Counted from the first letter of the stretch, positions 15,522 to 26,790 are shown. The stretch is DNA of 64,000 bases from Planktothrix agardhii NIES-204 (GCA_003609755.1 AP017991.1:3707001-3771000), one strand, 5' to 3'. The notes: generated by a model from the sequence alone, not told the origin. Numbers and translations: made by a program.

Positions 15522-17876
15522 ATGCAGCTTGCTTCCCAACCTCTGACTGATGAAACCTTAACCCCACCCCCAACCGAAACGATTATTTTAGATGTATCCG
15601 GGATGCAGTGTGCGGGATGTGTAAAAGCGGTGGAACGTCAACTGCTCCAACAGCAGGGGGTGATTTCTGTTTCTGTGAATTTGGCGACGGAAGTGGCAAG
15701 GGTTGAATGTGCCGCGAACCAAATTAACCCGGAAAGTCTGGCTGAAATTTTAACGAATACCGGGTTTCCCACCCAACTCCGTAATTTAACATCTTCAGCT
15801 ACGGAAAAATTAAAGGAGCTACAAGAAAGACATCGCCAGGACATGGGAAAACAAATTCAACGGATTGTTACCTGTGGTCTGTTATTATTATTATCAAGTA
15901 TTGGACATTTACATCATTTTGGCTTTCCCCATATTCATCTATTAAGTAATATTTGGTTTCATTGGGGACTCGCTACCATTGCTTTATTATTTCCCGCCCG
16001 TTCTATTATTATTGATGGTGGGCGTAGTTTAATTAATAATTCCCCCAATATGAATACCTTAGTGGGACTGGGAACTCTCACCGCTTATTTAACCAGTTTT
16101 GTCGCCTTATTATTTCCCCAATTGGGTTGGGAATGTTTCTTTGATGAACCTGTAATGTTATTAGGGTTTATTTTATTAGGAAAAACCCTAGAACAGCACG
16201 CTCGACAACGAGCCGCCACCGCCTTTCAATCTTTAATTGCTTTACAACCAACTACCGCCCGTTTAGTCGCACCTCAATCTCAGGATAATGCAATTTTAAA
16301 TAGTGTGGAAATTCCTGCTGAACAAGTTAAAGTTGGGGAATGGTTACAGGTATTACCTGGGGAAAAAATAGCCGTTGATGGGGAAATTAGGTTCGGGAAA
16401 ACAACCGTTGATGAATCAATGTTAACGGGGGAATCTATGCCGATTTTAAAACAAATTGGTGATGATATTTCGGCGGGAACTATTAATCAAACCGGAGTGA
16501 TTTTAATTGAGGCAACCCGCACGGGTTCCGATACTATTTTAGCACAAATTGTACAATTAGTTGAAACCGCCCAAACTCGTAAAGCCCCGATACAGAAATT
16601 AGCCGATATTGTCGCGGGATATTTTACCTATTTTGTCATGAGTTTAGCGAGTTTAACCTTTTTATTTTGGTATGGGTTAGGAACTCGAATTTGGCCGGAT
16701 GTAATTCCCTTAGCTGGAATAGAAATAGCCACGAATGCCCCTTTATTATTAAGTTTGAAATTAGCAATTGCCGTGTTAGTAATTGCCTGTCCCTGTGCGT
16801 TAGGATTAGCCACACCCACTGCTATTTTAGTGGGTTCGGGAATGGGGGCAGAAAGGGGATTATTAATCAAAGGTGGGGATATTTTAGAACGGGTACATCA
16901 ACTGAATACGGTTGTTTTTGATAAAACTGGAACCTTAACTACAGGTTCTCCCAGGGTAACAGATTGTATTACTATTTCTGAGTTATCTCCACAACAAATA
17001 GTACAATTAGCGGCAACGGTAGAACAGGGTTCAAATCATCCGATTTCTGAAGCTATTTTAACAGAAGCGAAAGACCAGAATTTATCGTTATTAATGGCAT
17101 CGGATTTTCAAACCGAACCGGGTTTAGGGGTTTCGGCTATTATCGAGAATCAGACCATATTTGTCGGCAATTTAGCTGGGTTAATTGAACACAAAATTAA
17201 CTGTCCTGAAACTTTACCGGAATTTTCAGGAAAAACCCTAGTTTATGTTACAATAGATAGTAAAGTTGTCGGGTTAATGGCAATGAGTGACCCCCTGAAA
17301 ACCGATGCTAAATCAACGGTTTCCCAGTTACAAAATCTGGGGTTACGGGTAATTTTATTAACTGGCGATCGCCAATCCGTTGCCAATGCGATCGCAATTG
17401 AGTTAAACTTAAAATCAGAGGATATTTTTGCCGAAGTCCGACCGGAAGGGAAAGTTAATCTAATTCAAAGCCTACAACAACTGGGTCAAGTCGTGGCAAT
17501 GGTTGGAGATGGGATTAACGATGCACCCGCTTTAGCACAAGCAGATATTGGAATTGGGTTACAAACCGGGACGGATGTGGCGAATGAAACCGCAGATATT
17601 GTATTAATGCGAAATTCCTTAATTAGTATTGTTGATTCTATCCAATTAAGTCGCGCCACCTTTAATAAAATTCGTCAAAATCTATTCTGGGCGTTCGGTT
17701 ATAATATATTAGCAATTCCCCTGGCGGCTGGTTTTTTATTCCCTCAATTTGGCATATTATTAAGTCCTTCCACCGCCGGGGCTTTAATGGCATTAAGTTC
17801 CGTTACTGTTGTCACCAATTCCTTATTATTACGTCGTCAACTCCAAAGTTGTTGTGCTTCAGCACAATCTTTATAG
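15522..17876 (+). CDS. Copper-type P1B ATPase (CtaA/PacS family)
   Basis: The 784-aa pump has an N-terminal heavy-metal-associated domain (about 20-85) with the metal site GMQCAGC (Cys30, Cys33), about eight membrane helices, the Cu-type CPC motif (Cys423-Pro-Cys425), the phosphorylation site DKTGT (Asp467), TGD and GDGINDAP. The C-terminus ends CCASAQSL, with two further cysteines. It moves monovalent copper across the plasma or thylakoid membrane. Whether it is CtaA (uptake to thylakoid) or PacS-like cannot be settled from sequence reading alone. A Uma2 gene follows 10 bp later. Confidence 0.92.
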   Translation: MQLASQPLTDETLTPPPTETIILDVSGMQCAGCVKAVERQLLQQQGVISVSVNLATEVARVECAANQINPESLAEILTNTGFPTQLRNLTSSATEKLKELQERHRQDMGKQIQRIVTCGLLLLLSSIGHLHHFGFPHIHLLSNIWFHWGLATIALLFPARSIIIDGGRSLINNSPNMNTLVGLGTLTAYLTSFVALLFPQLGWECFFDEPVMLLGFILLGKTLEQHARQRAATAFQSLIALQPTTARLVAPQSQDNAILNSVEIPAEQVKVGEWLQVLPGEKIAVDGEIRFGKTTVDESMLTGESMPILKQIGDDISAGTINQTGVILIEATRTGSDTILAQIVQLVETAQTRKAPIQKLADIVAGYFTYFVMSLASLTFLFWYGLGTRIWPDVIPLAGIEIATNAPLLLSLKLAIAVLVIACPCALGLATPTAILVGSGMGAERGLLIKGGDILERVHQLNTVVFDKTGTLTTGSPRVTDCITISELSPQQIVQLAATVEQGSNHPISEAILTEAKDQNLSLLMASDFQTEPGLGVSAIIENQTIFVGNLAGLIEHKINCPETLPEFSGKTLVYVTIDSKVVGLMAMSDPLKTDAKSTVSQLQNLGLRVILLTGDRQSVANAIAIELNLKSEDIFAEVRPEGKVNLIQSLQQLGQVVAMVGDGINDAPALAQADIGIGLQTGTDVANETADIVLMRNSLISIVDSIQLSRATFNKIRQNLFWAFGYNILAIPLAAGFLFPQFGILLSPSTAGALMALSSVTVVTNSLLLRRQLQSCCASAQSL

Positions 17877-17886
17877 GGAAAAAATC

Positions 17887-18462
17887 ATGTTAACTGAAAT
17901 TCAACAACGCCATTACACCCCAGAAGAATATCTGGAATTAGAAGAAAAAGCAGACACGAAAAACGAATATATTGATGGGAAAATTATTTCTATGGTAGGC
18001 GGTACACCCAATCATAACGATATTGCGGGTAATTTTTATGCGTATTTAAAATTTGCCCTCAGAAACCAAAATCATAAAATATTTATCAGTGATATTCGTC
18101 TATGGATACCCCATTATCGGATTTATACTTATCCTGATGTGATGGTGATTTCAGGAGAACCTATTCTTCAAGAAAACCGAACCGATACTGTGATTAATCC
18201 TTTAATAATTGTTGAAGTTCTATCCCGAAGTACAAAAAACTATGACCAAGGAGACAAATTTGATTATTATCGGTCAATTCCTGAGTTTAAAGAATATATT
18301 TTAATTGACCAATATAAAATCTACGTTGAACAGTTTACTAAAACACCTGAAAGTAAATGGTTATTAACAGAATACCATTCTCCTGATGAAATTTTAAGTT
18401 TATCTTCTATCAATTTTCAAATCCCGTTAAGTGAAATTTATCAAGGGATTAATTGGGGGTAA
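17887..18462 (+). CDS. Uma2 family (DUF820) nuclease-like protein
   Basis: From the ATG at 17887 the protein is 191 aa and opens with the standard HYTPEEYLELEEKADTKNEY. It has YPDVMVISGEP, PLIIVEVLSRST and DQGDKFDYYRSIP, the usual Uma2 acidic, Glu and Lys positions. A longer frame back to 17809 overlaps the P-ATPase end and is rejected. The gene is very close to the P-ATPase (10 bp) and may be read from its transcript. Confidence 0.87.
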   Translation: MLTEIQQRHYTPEEYLELEEKADTKNEYIDGKIISMVGGTPNHNDIAGNFYAYLKFALRNQNHKIFISDIRLWIPHYRIYTYPDVMVISGEPILQENRTDTVINPLIIVEVLSRSTKNYDQGDKFDYYRSIPEFKEYILIDQYKIYVEQFTKTPESKWLLTEYHSPDEILSLSSINFQIPLSEIYQGINWG

Positions 18463-18521
18463 AATAGCGATATTCAAGAACTATTGTTAGCCTGATATTT
18501 TGTGAATGTAATAGATAAAGA

Positions 18522-19160
18522 CTAAATCACAATATCTAAGGAAAGGCGAATATCTTCTAATGGTTTTTCCCAGAGACTATTCCATTGAATTCCAAACAGG
18601 GGTTTAGCTCGTTTTCCCATAGTCCATCCCTTCGCCAAAGCATCCATAATAGATTCACAAAGCTCTATTTCTTCAATTGTAGTCTTGAGTAAATTTTTAG
18701 ATAGGAGTGATAAAAATAGACGGTCATGATGTAACTGCGCTACACAAAAAGCTTGTAATTGAACCTCACCTGGCTTATCAGTATCGCTACCCGTTATAAT
18801 GTGCCAGATATCATGGGTTTCACCAATATGAACTCCCAAATAAGAGAAGTCATGATCTTCTATTTTATCAACGGGAACAGGTTTTAAATTATTCTTTATC
18901 ATTCTATCAGAATAAATGTAACCCAAAGTATTTTTAGGTAACTCATGAAGTTGCTGCAAATCAATATTTCCTAAAAGGGGACGTTCTTTAAATGCACGTT
19001 CACCTTGAGGATTTTGACGAAGAAAATTGACAATTTCCTCTAAAGTAGAATGATCATTAAGTGCTTTAGAAAGTTTTCCAATTCCCGAAAAATCCCCATA
19101 AGGAGCTTTAACAATAGCTAAAAAACCATCAAAAATTGCTTCCTGTTTATCTTGAGTCAT
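18522..19160 (-). CDS. Coq4 family protein
   Basis: The 212-aa protein contains the Coq4 metal-binding motif HDxxHx11E: His116, Asp117, His120 and Glu132 in GETHDIWHIITG. In eukaryotes COQ4 is needed for ubiquinone synthesis and has recently been linked to C1 oxidative decarboxylation of the quinone ring. Cyanobacteria make plastoquinone rather than ubiquinone, so the substrate here is open. The gene stands alone, between Uma2 and thiC. Confidence 0.87.
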   Translation of the reverse strand: MTQDKQEAIFDGFLAIVKAPYGDFSGIGKLSKALNDHSTLEEIVNFLRQNPQGERAFKERPLLGNIDLQQLHELPKNTLGYIYSDRMIKNNLKPVPVDKIEDHDFSYLGVHIGETHDIWHIITGSDTDKPGEVQLQAFCVAQLHHDRLFLSLLSKNLLKTTIEEIELCESIMDALAKGWTMGKRAKPLFGIQWNSLWEKPLEDIRLSLDIVI

Positions 19161-19182
19161 AGTATTTCAGTAATATTCGTGG

Positions 19183-19204
19183 TTGTTGCGCTTCAGCGCA
19201 TCTT
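19183..19204. repeat. Dispersed hairpin GTTGTTGCGCTTCAGCGCA
   Basis: TGCGCTTCAGCGCA is a short palindrome preceded by GTTGT. Near-identical copies lie at about 59177-59197 and, reversed, at 49342-49359; a degenerate TGTGCTTCAGCACA copy forms the end of the P-ATPase gene at about 17854-17867. Confidence 0.65.
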
Positions 19205-19226
19205 AAATCCAATATTATACACCAAC

Positions 19227-19252
19227 AAACCGGGCTTATATAAACCCGGTTT
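19227..19252 (-). terminator. Hairpin AAACCGGG/CCCGGTTT downstream of thiC
   Basis: Perfect 8-bp arms with a 10-base loop lie 9 bp beyond the thiC stop on the thiC reading direction. No T-run follows, so it may be a weak terminator or an mRNA 3' stabiliser. Confidence 0.5.
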
Positions 19253-19260
19253 ATCCCTAA

Positions 19261-20742
<1,482 letters not shown>

Positions 20743-20885
20743 TATTAATTGAAAATGGTATCACAGTTTTTGTTAATTGGGTAGAAATTAATCAAATCTT
20801 TAGAAATATCGGGAAAATTTGGGTGTAATTATACTTATCAAATCAAATGCTAATATAATGATTATTCTATCGCCTGTTAATAACA

Positions 20886-21029
20886 ATGACCGTTGAAATC
20901 ACTTATCCTCATATTGAAAAAAATCACGGACAACCCGCCCGTTTACAAAGAATTCCCCGCGTCCGTGTTGCCCAAATTGCTATGGACTATCTGAGTTATG
21001 GATGGTCAGTTGAAGAAATGTTTTGTTAA
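20886..21029 (+). pseudogene. Truncated DUF433 antitoxin gene
   Basis: The 47-aa frame (ITYPHIEKNHGQPARLQRIP, then VRVAQIAMDYLSYGWSVEEMF) is the N-terminal two thirds of a DUF433 antitoxin. It stops right where DUF433 proteins continue through the rest of their helix-turn-helix. The following bases to about 21102 encode in another frame DLELIALASESEDWINTVEY, which may be the tail of a lost partner. The module appears dead. Confidence 0.6.
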
Positions 21030-21128
21030 AGATTTAGAATTAATTGCTCTTGCTTCTGAATCTGAAGATTGGATAAATACGGTTGAGTATTTACCCTTTT
21101 AAAAATGGGTTTGGTGCGTGCACGGAGC

Positions 21129-21713
21129 TTACGCACCCGACGGGTGATTGAGGTCTAAAACATCTTCATAAATTTCTGATACCTGACAAGTAAAATTAAT
21201 ACTTTCTAATTGTATCTGTTGATTTTGTTGATGGGTAAACAATTCCCAACGCCCCTCTTGATTTTGTCTAAAACATTCAACGTTAATTTTATTTTGACTA
21301 ATTAACACATATTCTTGTAAGGTTTCAATCTGTCGATAGTCGGCAAATTTATCCCCCCGATTAAATGCTTCGGTTGAGGCAGATAATACCTCAATAATTA
21401 AACTGGGATATTGTTTAAAATAACCATTATTTCGGTCGCGGGAGTCGCAAGTTACCATAACATCAGGATAATAATAACTATCGGCGGTTTTAATATGAAC
21501 TTTCATATTACCGATATAAGCTCGACATCCTGTTCCTCGAACTTTATTTTTAATTAAAGCAAATAAGTTTCCTGCAATAGTTTCATGGGCATCACTTCCT
21601 CCAACCATTGCATAGACTTCTCCCCGAATATATTCATGGCGAATAGGGCTAATTTTTTCGCCTTCGAGATAATCTTCATGGCAAATTTTATAATCAGAAG
21701 GATTAACAATCAT
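21129..21713 (-). CDS. Uma2 family (DUF820) nuclease-like protein
   Basis: The 194-aa protein shows YLEGEKISPIRHEYIRGEVY, YPDVMVTCDSRD, PSLIIEVLSASTE and NRGDKFADYRQI, the complete set of Uma2 core motifs. It follows the broken DUF433 module on the opposite strand. Among the six Uma2 proteins in the window it is closest in layout to the one at 17887, yet clearly distinct. Confidence 0.87.
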   Translation of the reverse strand: MIVNPSDYKICHEDYLEGEKISPIRHEYIRGEVYAMVGGSDAHETIAGNLFALIKNKVRGTGCRAYIGNMKVHIKTADSYYYPDVMVTCDSRDRNNGYFKQYPSLIIEVLSASTEAFNRGDKFADYRQIETLQEYVLISQNKINVECFRQNQEGRWELFTHQQNQQIQLESINFTCQVSEIYEDVLDLNHPSGA

Positions 21714-21784
21714 AATTATAGCGGGGAATATTCAACATATTCTGTTCTTTGGGCAATCAACGGCATCCCAGGGACGCATTAATT

Positions 21785-21816
21785 AAAAAAAATCCACCGC
21801 CATTCCTGGGGTGGAG
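21785..21816 (-). terminator. Rho-independent-like terminator downstream of lrtA/hpf
   Basis: On the minus strand TCCACC (21810-21815) pairs with GGTGGA (21793-21798) and is followed by eight T. It lies about 160 bases after the lrtA/hpf stop, leaving a long 3' UTR. Confidence 0.65.
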
Positions 21817-21977
21817 ATTAAAACGTTCCATCCTGATATGGCACGGTTTTGATGGTCTTTTTTCGAGCCAAAGCGTCATAAAATAGAATACTCGTTCAAC
21901 AAAGACCCATCTTCAATTATTTGTCCGTACAGTTAGTTGTAATCGAGGTTTGACACAGAGCCAAACCCTCGATACCC

Positions 21978-22625
21978 CTAGACTTGAGCAGCTTTGGATG
22001 AACTCAAAACCTCAGTATTCGCCTGAGTAGATTTACCGTTACTTTCTGCATCTCCGTGGCGAGGTTGAATCACGCCGTAACCACGGTGATGAGAACGCTT
22101 GTATATCACATTAATTTCTTCCGTCTCCGCATTGCGGAACATATAAAAATCATGATCAATAAATTGAAGCTGTTCTAAAGCTTCATCAACGGTGATTAGA
22201 GGCATCGCAAAATATTTTGTGCGAATCACCTCTGGGGGTAGTTCAGGAGAACGATCCCCAATCAAATCTCCAACCACCGAATGCTCAATAACAACTTCAC
22301 CGGTTTTAAGTAGATTGGGACTCTTATCCTGACGTTTTTCTTTGTACTTCCGCAGTTGGCGAGCAATTTTGTCGGCGACTAGATCAATGCTGGCGTAAAG
22401 AGTTTCACTACTTTCTTGAGCGCGAATCACAGTTCCGTTGGCATAAATTGTCACTTCTGCGGTTTGTTTTGGATTTATCCGAGGGTTCCGAGCAACAGAT
22501 AAATGTACATCCACTTCCGTCGTCAATTGTTCAAAATGACTGACAGCTTTTGTGATCTTCTGATGTACATATTCGTGAATTGCAGTCGTAACTTCCAAAT
22601 TTTTACCCTGGATAACAAGCTTCAT
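21978..22625 (-). CDS. hpf: Ribosome hibernation promoting factor, long form (LrtA)
   Basis: The 215-aa protein has an S30AE domain (about 1-105; [20 protein letters not shown]) and the C-terminal dimerisation domain (about 150-200; [40 protein letters not shown]), so it is the long type that makes 100S ribosome dimers. In cyanobacteria this gene is known as lrtA, the light-repressed transcript, with a regulated 5' leader. About 200 bases without a gene lie upstream and may hold that leader. Confidence 0.93.
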   Translation of the reverse strand: MKLVIQGKNLEVTTAIHEYVHQKITKAVSHFEQLTTEVDVHLSVARNPRINPKQTAEVTIYANGTVIRAQESSETLYASIDLVADKIARQLRKYKEKRQDKSPNLLKTGEVVIEHSVVGDLIGDRSPELPPEVIRTKYFAMPLITVDEALEQLQFIDHDFYMFRNAETEEINVIYKRSHHRGYGVIQPRHGDAESNGKSTQANTEVLSSSKAAQV

Positions 22626-22891
22626 AAAGCTCCCTCCCGCTCATAATGTGGGCTTATTCTCACCTTAACACTAACCTGATACCAAACTTCACCCATGGCA
22701 ATTTTTTTTGCTCTTGTGACAATTCTTGACTTTTCCGGGGTTAAGTTTAGTCGAAAATCACTTGATTTTTTTTCTGATCTCTTGTACGTTTTTCCTTTTC
22801 TCCTAGAAGTTGAATTAAGTATTCCTACTCACTATATTAGCATTAAATCTGTTACCCTATCTGCTATTGACTTCTTTTTTTAACGGTTATT

Positions 22892-23557
22892 GTGGCTGTC
22901 CCCTGTCAAATTTATTACTTTGGATCGGTTCCCTATACAACGGCCTGGAATTGGCAGCAATCCTTGGTTCAAGACCGCAAGCTGAACCCCGATCTTGATG
23001 ATGTATTGATCCTATTGGAACATCCTCCTGTTTATACCTTGGGACAGGGGGCTGATTTACGGTTTCTGAAGTTCGATCCCGACAAGTCTCCGGTGGAACT
23101 GCATCGGGTGGAAAGGGGCGGGGAAGTAACCTACCATTGTCCAGGGCAGCTAGTCGGCTATCCGATTTTAAATCTACAACGCCACACCCCTGATTTACAT
23201 TGGTATTTGAGGCAGTTAGAACAGGTATTAATTCAAGTTCTAGGCAGCTATGAACTCCCCGCAGAAAGGATTCCGGGGTTAACGGGAGTTTGGATTGATC
23301 AAACCAAGGTGGCGGCCGTGGGCATCAAAGTCAGTCGCTGGATTACGATGCACGGTTTTTCCCTTAATGTCTGCCCTGACTTGCAGGGTTTTGAGGCAAT
23401 TGTTCCCTGTGGGATTGCCCATCGACCCGTTGGTAGTTTAGCTCAATTTATTCCTGGGATTACTTTAGAACAAGTCCGTTCTCAAGTGGCAGAAACCTTT
23501 GCTCAAGTCTTTGGACTAGAGTTGATTTCTCCCCAATTAAAATTAACAATTACTTAA
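22892..23557 (+). CDS. lipB: Octanoyltransferase LipB
   Basis: The 221-aa enzyme moves octanoate from acyl-carrier protein to lipoyl domains. The signature [17 protein letters not shown] (75-91) is intact, with the conserved Lys139 (TKVAAVGIK) and Cys173 (VPCGI) as the acyl-transfer residues. GTG is the start codon: the following [10 protein letters not shown] is the natural N-terminus, and no ATG is available nearby. Confidence 0.95.
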   Translation: MAVPCQIYYFGSVPYTTAWNWQQSLVQDRKLNPDLDDVLILLEHPPVYTLGQGADLRFLKFDPDKSPVELHRVERGGEVTYHCPGQLVGYPILNLQRHTPDLHWYLRQLEQVLIQVLGSYELPAERIPGLTGVWIDQTKVAAVGIKVSRWITMHGFSLNVCPDLQGFEAIVPCGIAHRPVGSLAQFIPGITLEQVRSQVAETFAQVFGLELISPQLKLTIT

Positions 23558-23575
23558 CAATTCTGTTAAGCCAGC

Positions 23576-23680
23576 GATCAGGAAGCCAAAGCTATTCAAG
23601 AGTTAAATGGGGCTGAATGGATGGAGCGCACCTTCAAGCTGAATAAATCTCGTCCCCAAGAAAAACAGAAATCTTCTTAG
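23576..23680 (+). pseudogene. C-terminal remnant of an RRM RNA-binding protein (Rbp)
   Basis: In frame up to TAG, these bases encode DQEAKAIQELNGAEWMERTF and then KLNKSRPQEK, the last helix, strand and tail of a cyanobacterial single-RRM RNA-binding protein. An in-frame stop lies three codons upstream and no N-terminal part exists. In cyanobacteria such rbp genes are often found just upstream of rpsU, as this fragment is, so it marks a lost gene in its ancestral position. Confidence 0.65.
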
Positions 23681-23997
23681 TCTCAGTCAGTTGTGAAGAA
23701 TTACCAAAGCGTGGGATTAATTGTGGTCTAAATTTGTGCTATAGTGAATATCGCTCTGCATGGGGAGTAAATGGCACAAACTAAGCCGTATCAGAAATTT
23801 TTTTCTACCATGCTTCGATTTGGGCGGATATTCTTCGTTATTGCCATTTGAGGTTGTTTCAAGCCCTGATTTCTCAATGGTACTACGGTCAAAGATCAAA
23901 GATATATGGGTGTGGACGTTCACAGTGTCCCGTTCCTATCCGCTTAATCAGGGCAGCTTGTTAAACCCATCTATAATTTTAACTGGGAGAATATGGA

Positions 23998-24213
23998 ATG
24001 AGCCAAGTCGTTCTCGGTGAAACTGAGCAATTAGAGTCTGCTTTACGTCGCTTTAAACGAAAAGTTTCACAAGCTGGCATTTTTGCCGATCTGAAAAAAA
24101 ATCGTCACTTTGAAACCCCCGGACAAAAACGCAAGCGTAAAGAGGTAGCTCGCCATAAAGAACGCCGTCGCCTTCGCAACCGCAGACAACAATTTCAAAA
24201 TAGTGAACCCTAA
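23998..24213 (+). CDS. rpsU: 30S ribosomal protein S21
   Basis: The 71-aa basic protein shows the S21 features: [20 protein letters not shown] and the very Arg/Lys-rich tail [24 protein letters not shown] precedes the ATG. The 317 bases before it hold no other gene; only the rbp fragment remains further upstream. Confidence 0.95.
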   Translation: MSQVVLGETEQLESALRRFKRKVSQAGIFADLKKNRHFETPGQKRKRKEVARHKERRRLRNRRQQFQNSEP

Positions 24214-24340
24214 GGGGAAAAATGGACATTTGCCATGAGCATTTAGTCGGCACTTGTCCGCGACGTAGTATGAACGAGGAGGTGCGTATTTTGCCTCGTT
24301 CACCACTAACGGTTTACTGTAACTGTTCCTTATCCTTTCC

Positions 24341-26089
24341 TTAACCGATTAATTTTTTCGGTGGCTCTAGGCTCGACTCTCGACTCAAAACAGGGTTATC
24401 CTGCCAGGAGAATATTTCTGGGGGGAGAGTTTGCCAAAGTTGCTCAATATGCTGGGCTGGCATGGTCAAATATAGGATATCCCCAGGTTGTAGCAGAAAA
24501 TTCAACAGTTCCCAACTATGAATAGTTTGATAGGCAGTTTCAACATATAAAGGAACAAAATCAGCTTTTCTAGCAACCTCTTGCACTCGCTTTCCACAAA
24601 AGGGGTGATTGTGGGTAATTGAAGTTCCTAAAGCCACCCACAAACTGTCCGCCGTAATTCCACTCCCTAAAATCCGCCCCCCCAGTGCTGCGGCGGCAAA
24701 AGCTGGAGCCGCTATTTCCGTTGTATTTAAGACCGCTTCAAAATCAAAAATCTGTTGCACCATCAAGGCAAAATGGGAATCATGGGTGCGAGTAATTACC
24801 CGTAAATTGGGTGCTAATCCCCTAGCACTTAAAACAATTTCTAAATTTCCAGTATCATCATTGGTAACGGCTAATAATGCTTCTGCAGCTTCAATATTAA
24901 CACTTTTGAGGGTGTTGGCTAAACTCGCATCTCCTTCAAAAATGGGAATTTTTAACCCCTTGGCGGTACTGAGAAAACGACTATTGGGATCTCGTTCAAT
25001 TACTACTACTTCATAACCTCGCTGATATAAATGTTGGGCAATATTTAATCCTAATTCTCCTAATCCACAAATAATATAGTGATTGCGTTCGGGAACTCTG
25101 GTCGCATCCAGATAATCTTTCAAACGAGTTCCTAAAATAAAATCATTTAATAGGGCATAACTAATTCCAACAACTCCGGTGCCAATTAACATCATCACCA
25201 CCGTAAAAATTTTAATCGTGTCGGGGGAATGTTCAACAACTTGTTCATTTCCTCCGGCTCCGGTAATCATCCCTACGGAAAAATAGAGAGAATCCACGAA
25301 AGAATAACTAGGATCGACAAAAACATAAGTTAAAGCTGCTCCCAATATTGTTAGACATAAAATCGAACTTACAATTAAGGCAGACTTAGCATATTGTTTA
25401 AACTTTTGTAATCCTCGTTTGAATTTAAGAAATCGATATTTAAGATTCTTTTGAATTTGATAGGTTTTGGGTTTAATGGCTATAATTAAGCGATCGCCCA
25501 CCTCCAATTTTTGATCAGCCATCACCCCAGAGACTAAATCAATTTTATCTTTAAACGGCAAATAATAAATTAACATTCGACTGGGATCAGCCCATAAATC
25601 CCTCAAACTATGTCCTAACCAGGAATGATCTTCATCGATCAATTCTTCATGAATCGGCCAAGTTTGATTAAATAATTCTAGTTGTCCAATTGCCCGATTT
25701 CCTAAAGCCGCAAACGCAAATACAGGGGCAGCCAGAGCCGAAACGCTCATGGTACTATGATCTGGTAAAGTTTGATTCAGGCGGGTTCCTAAATTAGTAT
25801 TAAATAAACGATTAATAATCCGAATTTGAGGATTTAAAATTCGGGCTTGCATTAAAATCGCTAAATTTGTCGCTTCATCATTTCCAGCCAAAATCAAAGC
25901 ATTGGCTGTTTTTACCCCGGCGGCCAGTAAAGTCGAAGCGGAGCGTAAATTCCCCACTACCACATCAGACCCTTCTTGGGGGATGGGTTTGTCGCTGATA
26001 CCCACGACAATAGCTCCTTGTTGCTTCAGGAGTCTAAAAATCTGATATCCCGTCCGACCTAAACTACAAACAATAATTCGAGGTTTCAT
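24341..26089 (-). CDS. Two-RCK potassium-channel-like protein (TrkA-N domains)
   Basis: The 582-aa protein has a TrkA-N/RCK domain at the start (residues 1-200; IIVCSLGRTGYQIFRL), a two-helix channel segment (about 233-320) and a second TrkA-N plus TrkA-C region (about 335-565; YIICGLGELGLNIAQHL). The pore loop between the helices reads SVGMITGAGGNE, with TGAGG (276-280) where K channels have TVGYG. Ligand-gated ion transport is likely, but ion choice is unclear. Confidence 0.83.
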   Translation of the reverse strand: MKPRIIVCSLGRTGYQIFRLLKQQGAIVVGISDKPIPQEGSDVVVGNLRSASTLLAAGVKTANALILAGNDEATNLAILMQARILNPQIRIINRLFNTNLGTRLNQTLPDHSTMSVSALAAPVFAFAALGNRAIGQLELFNQTWPIHEELIDEDHSWLGHSLRDLWADPSRMLIYYLPFKDKIDLVSGVMADQKLEVGDRLIIAIKPKTYQIQKNLKYRFLKFKRGLQKFKQYAKSALIVSSILCLTILGAALTYVFVDPSYSFVDSLYFSVGMITGAGGNEQVVEHSPDTIKIFTVVMMLIGTGVVGISYALLNDFILGTRLKDYLDATRVPERNHYIICGLGELGLNIAQHLYQRGYEVVVIERDPNSRFLSTAKGLKIPIFEGDASLANTLKSVNIEAAEALLAVTNDDTGNLEIVLSARGLAPNLRVITRTHDSHFALMVQQIFDFEAVLNTTEIAAPAFAAAALGGRILGSGITADSLWVALGTSITHNHPFCGKRVQEVARKADFVPLYVETAYQTIHSWELLNFLLQPGDILYLTMPAQHIEQLWQTLPPEIFSWQDNPVLSRESSLEPPKKLIG

Positions 26090-26220
26090 AGGTATTACAA
26101 TCCATAAAAGCGATTATTCCACTAAAGTTCTTGATCCGATAGCCACCTAAGGAAATTATCAACGGTCTGATGCTCCCAAAACTGTATCTAAAAACACGGA
26201 CTCCTACCAGAAAAGCGATT

Positions 26221-26790
26221 TTAGAATTCATCATCGGTAAAAACCGGGGGCCATAATTCATTAATGGGTAATTCCCAACCCAGAAAGAGTTCTGGCAGGG
26301 TTAAAATATCTCCATTACCGAGTATAACGGGTTCCTCTGTAGAGCGATAAACCGTAACTATTAACTCATCAGGATCAATCAGAATCCCAACTTGTGCGCC
26401 TAATTCTAAGAATTTATTGATTTTATTTTTTAAAGGATTGATGCGATCGCTTTGGGATTTAATTTCTACAACTAAATCAGGAACTAATTCAGCAAAATAA
26501 CGCACACTTTGTCTAAGACGGGATGCACGAACAAAAGAAACATCAGGAGCTTTGAGGTTAGTATCAGGGAGGATAAAACCCCCAGCAGAGTCAAAGACAC
26601 GGCCTAAACGACGGGGGTAAACCCAATTAGCCAGCAAACGGCTGAAAATCACGCCAATTTCACTCGATATAATATCCGATGGCCCCATAATTTCAATCTT
26701 CCCCTCGACTAATTCTAACTGATAATCTAAACCGCCTTCGGAGAGATTTTTTTGGACTTGCTCTAAATCTTTTATTGTCATCAGAGACAT
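26221..26790 (-). CDS. Uma2 family (DUF820) nuclease-like protein
   Basis: The 189-aa protein has LELVEGKIEIMGPSD, the SAGGFILPDTNLKAPDVSFV strand, PDLVVEIKSQSDR with the catalytic-type Glu and Lys, and KINKFLELGAQVGILIDP. Here the canonical E-x-K is visible (VEIKS), unlike the 'VEVLS' type of the other copies, placing it in a different Uma2 subgroup that is more likely catalytically competent. Confidence 0.88.
   Translation of the reverse strand: MSLMTIKDLEQVQKNLSEGGLDYQLELVEGKIEIMGPSDIISSEIGVIFSRLLANWVYPRRLGRVFDSAGGFILPDTNLKAPDVSFVRASRLRQSVRYFAELVPDLVVEIKSQSDRINPLKNKINKFLELGAQVGILIDPDELIVTVYRSTEEPVILGNGDILTLPELFLGWELPINELWPPVFTDDEF

Noticed and set aside
22695-22883. 62-aa hydrophobic frame upstream of lipB
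   Set aside because: AT-rich low-complexity translation (Phe/Leu/Ser); more likely part of the lrtA leader and the lipB 5' region.
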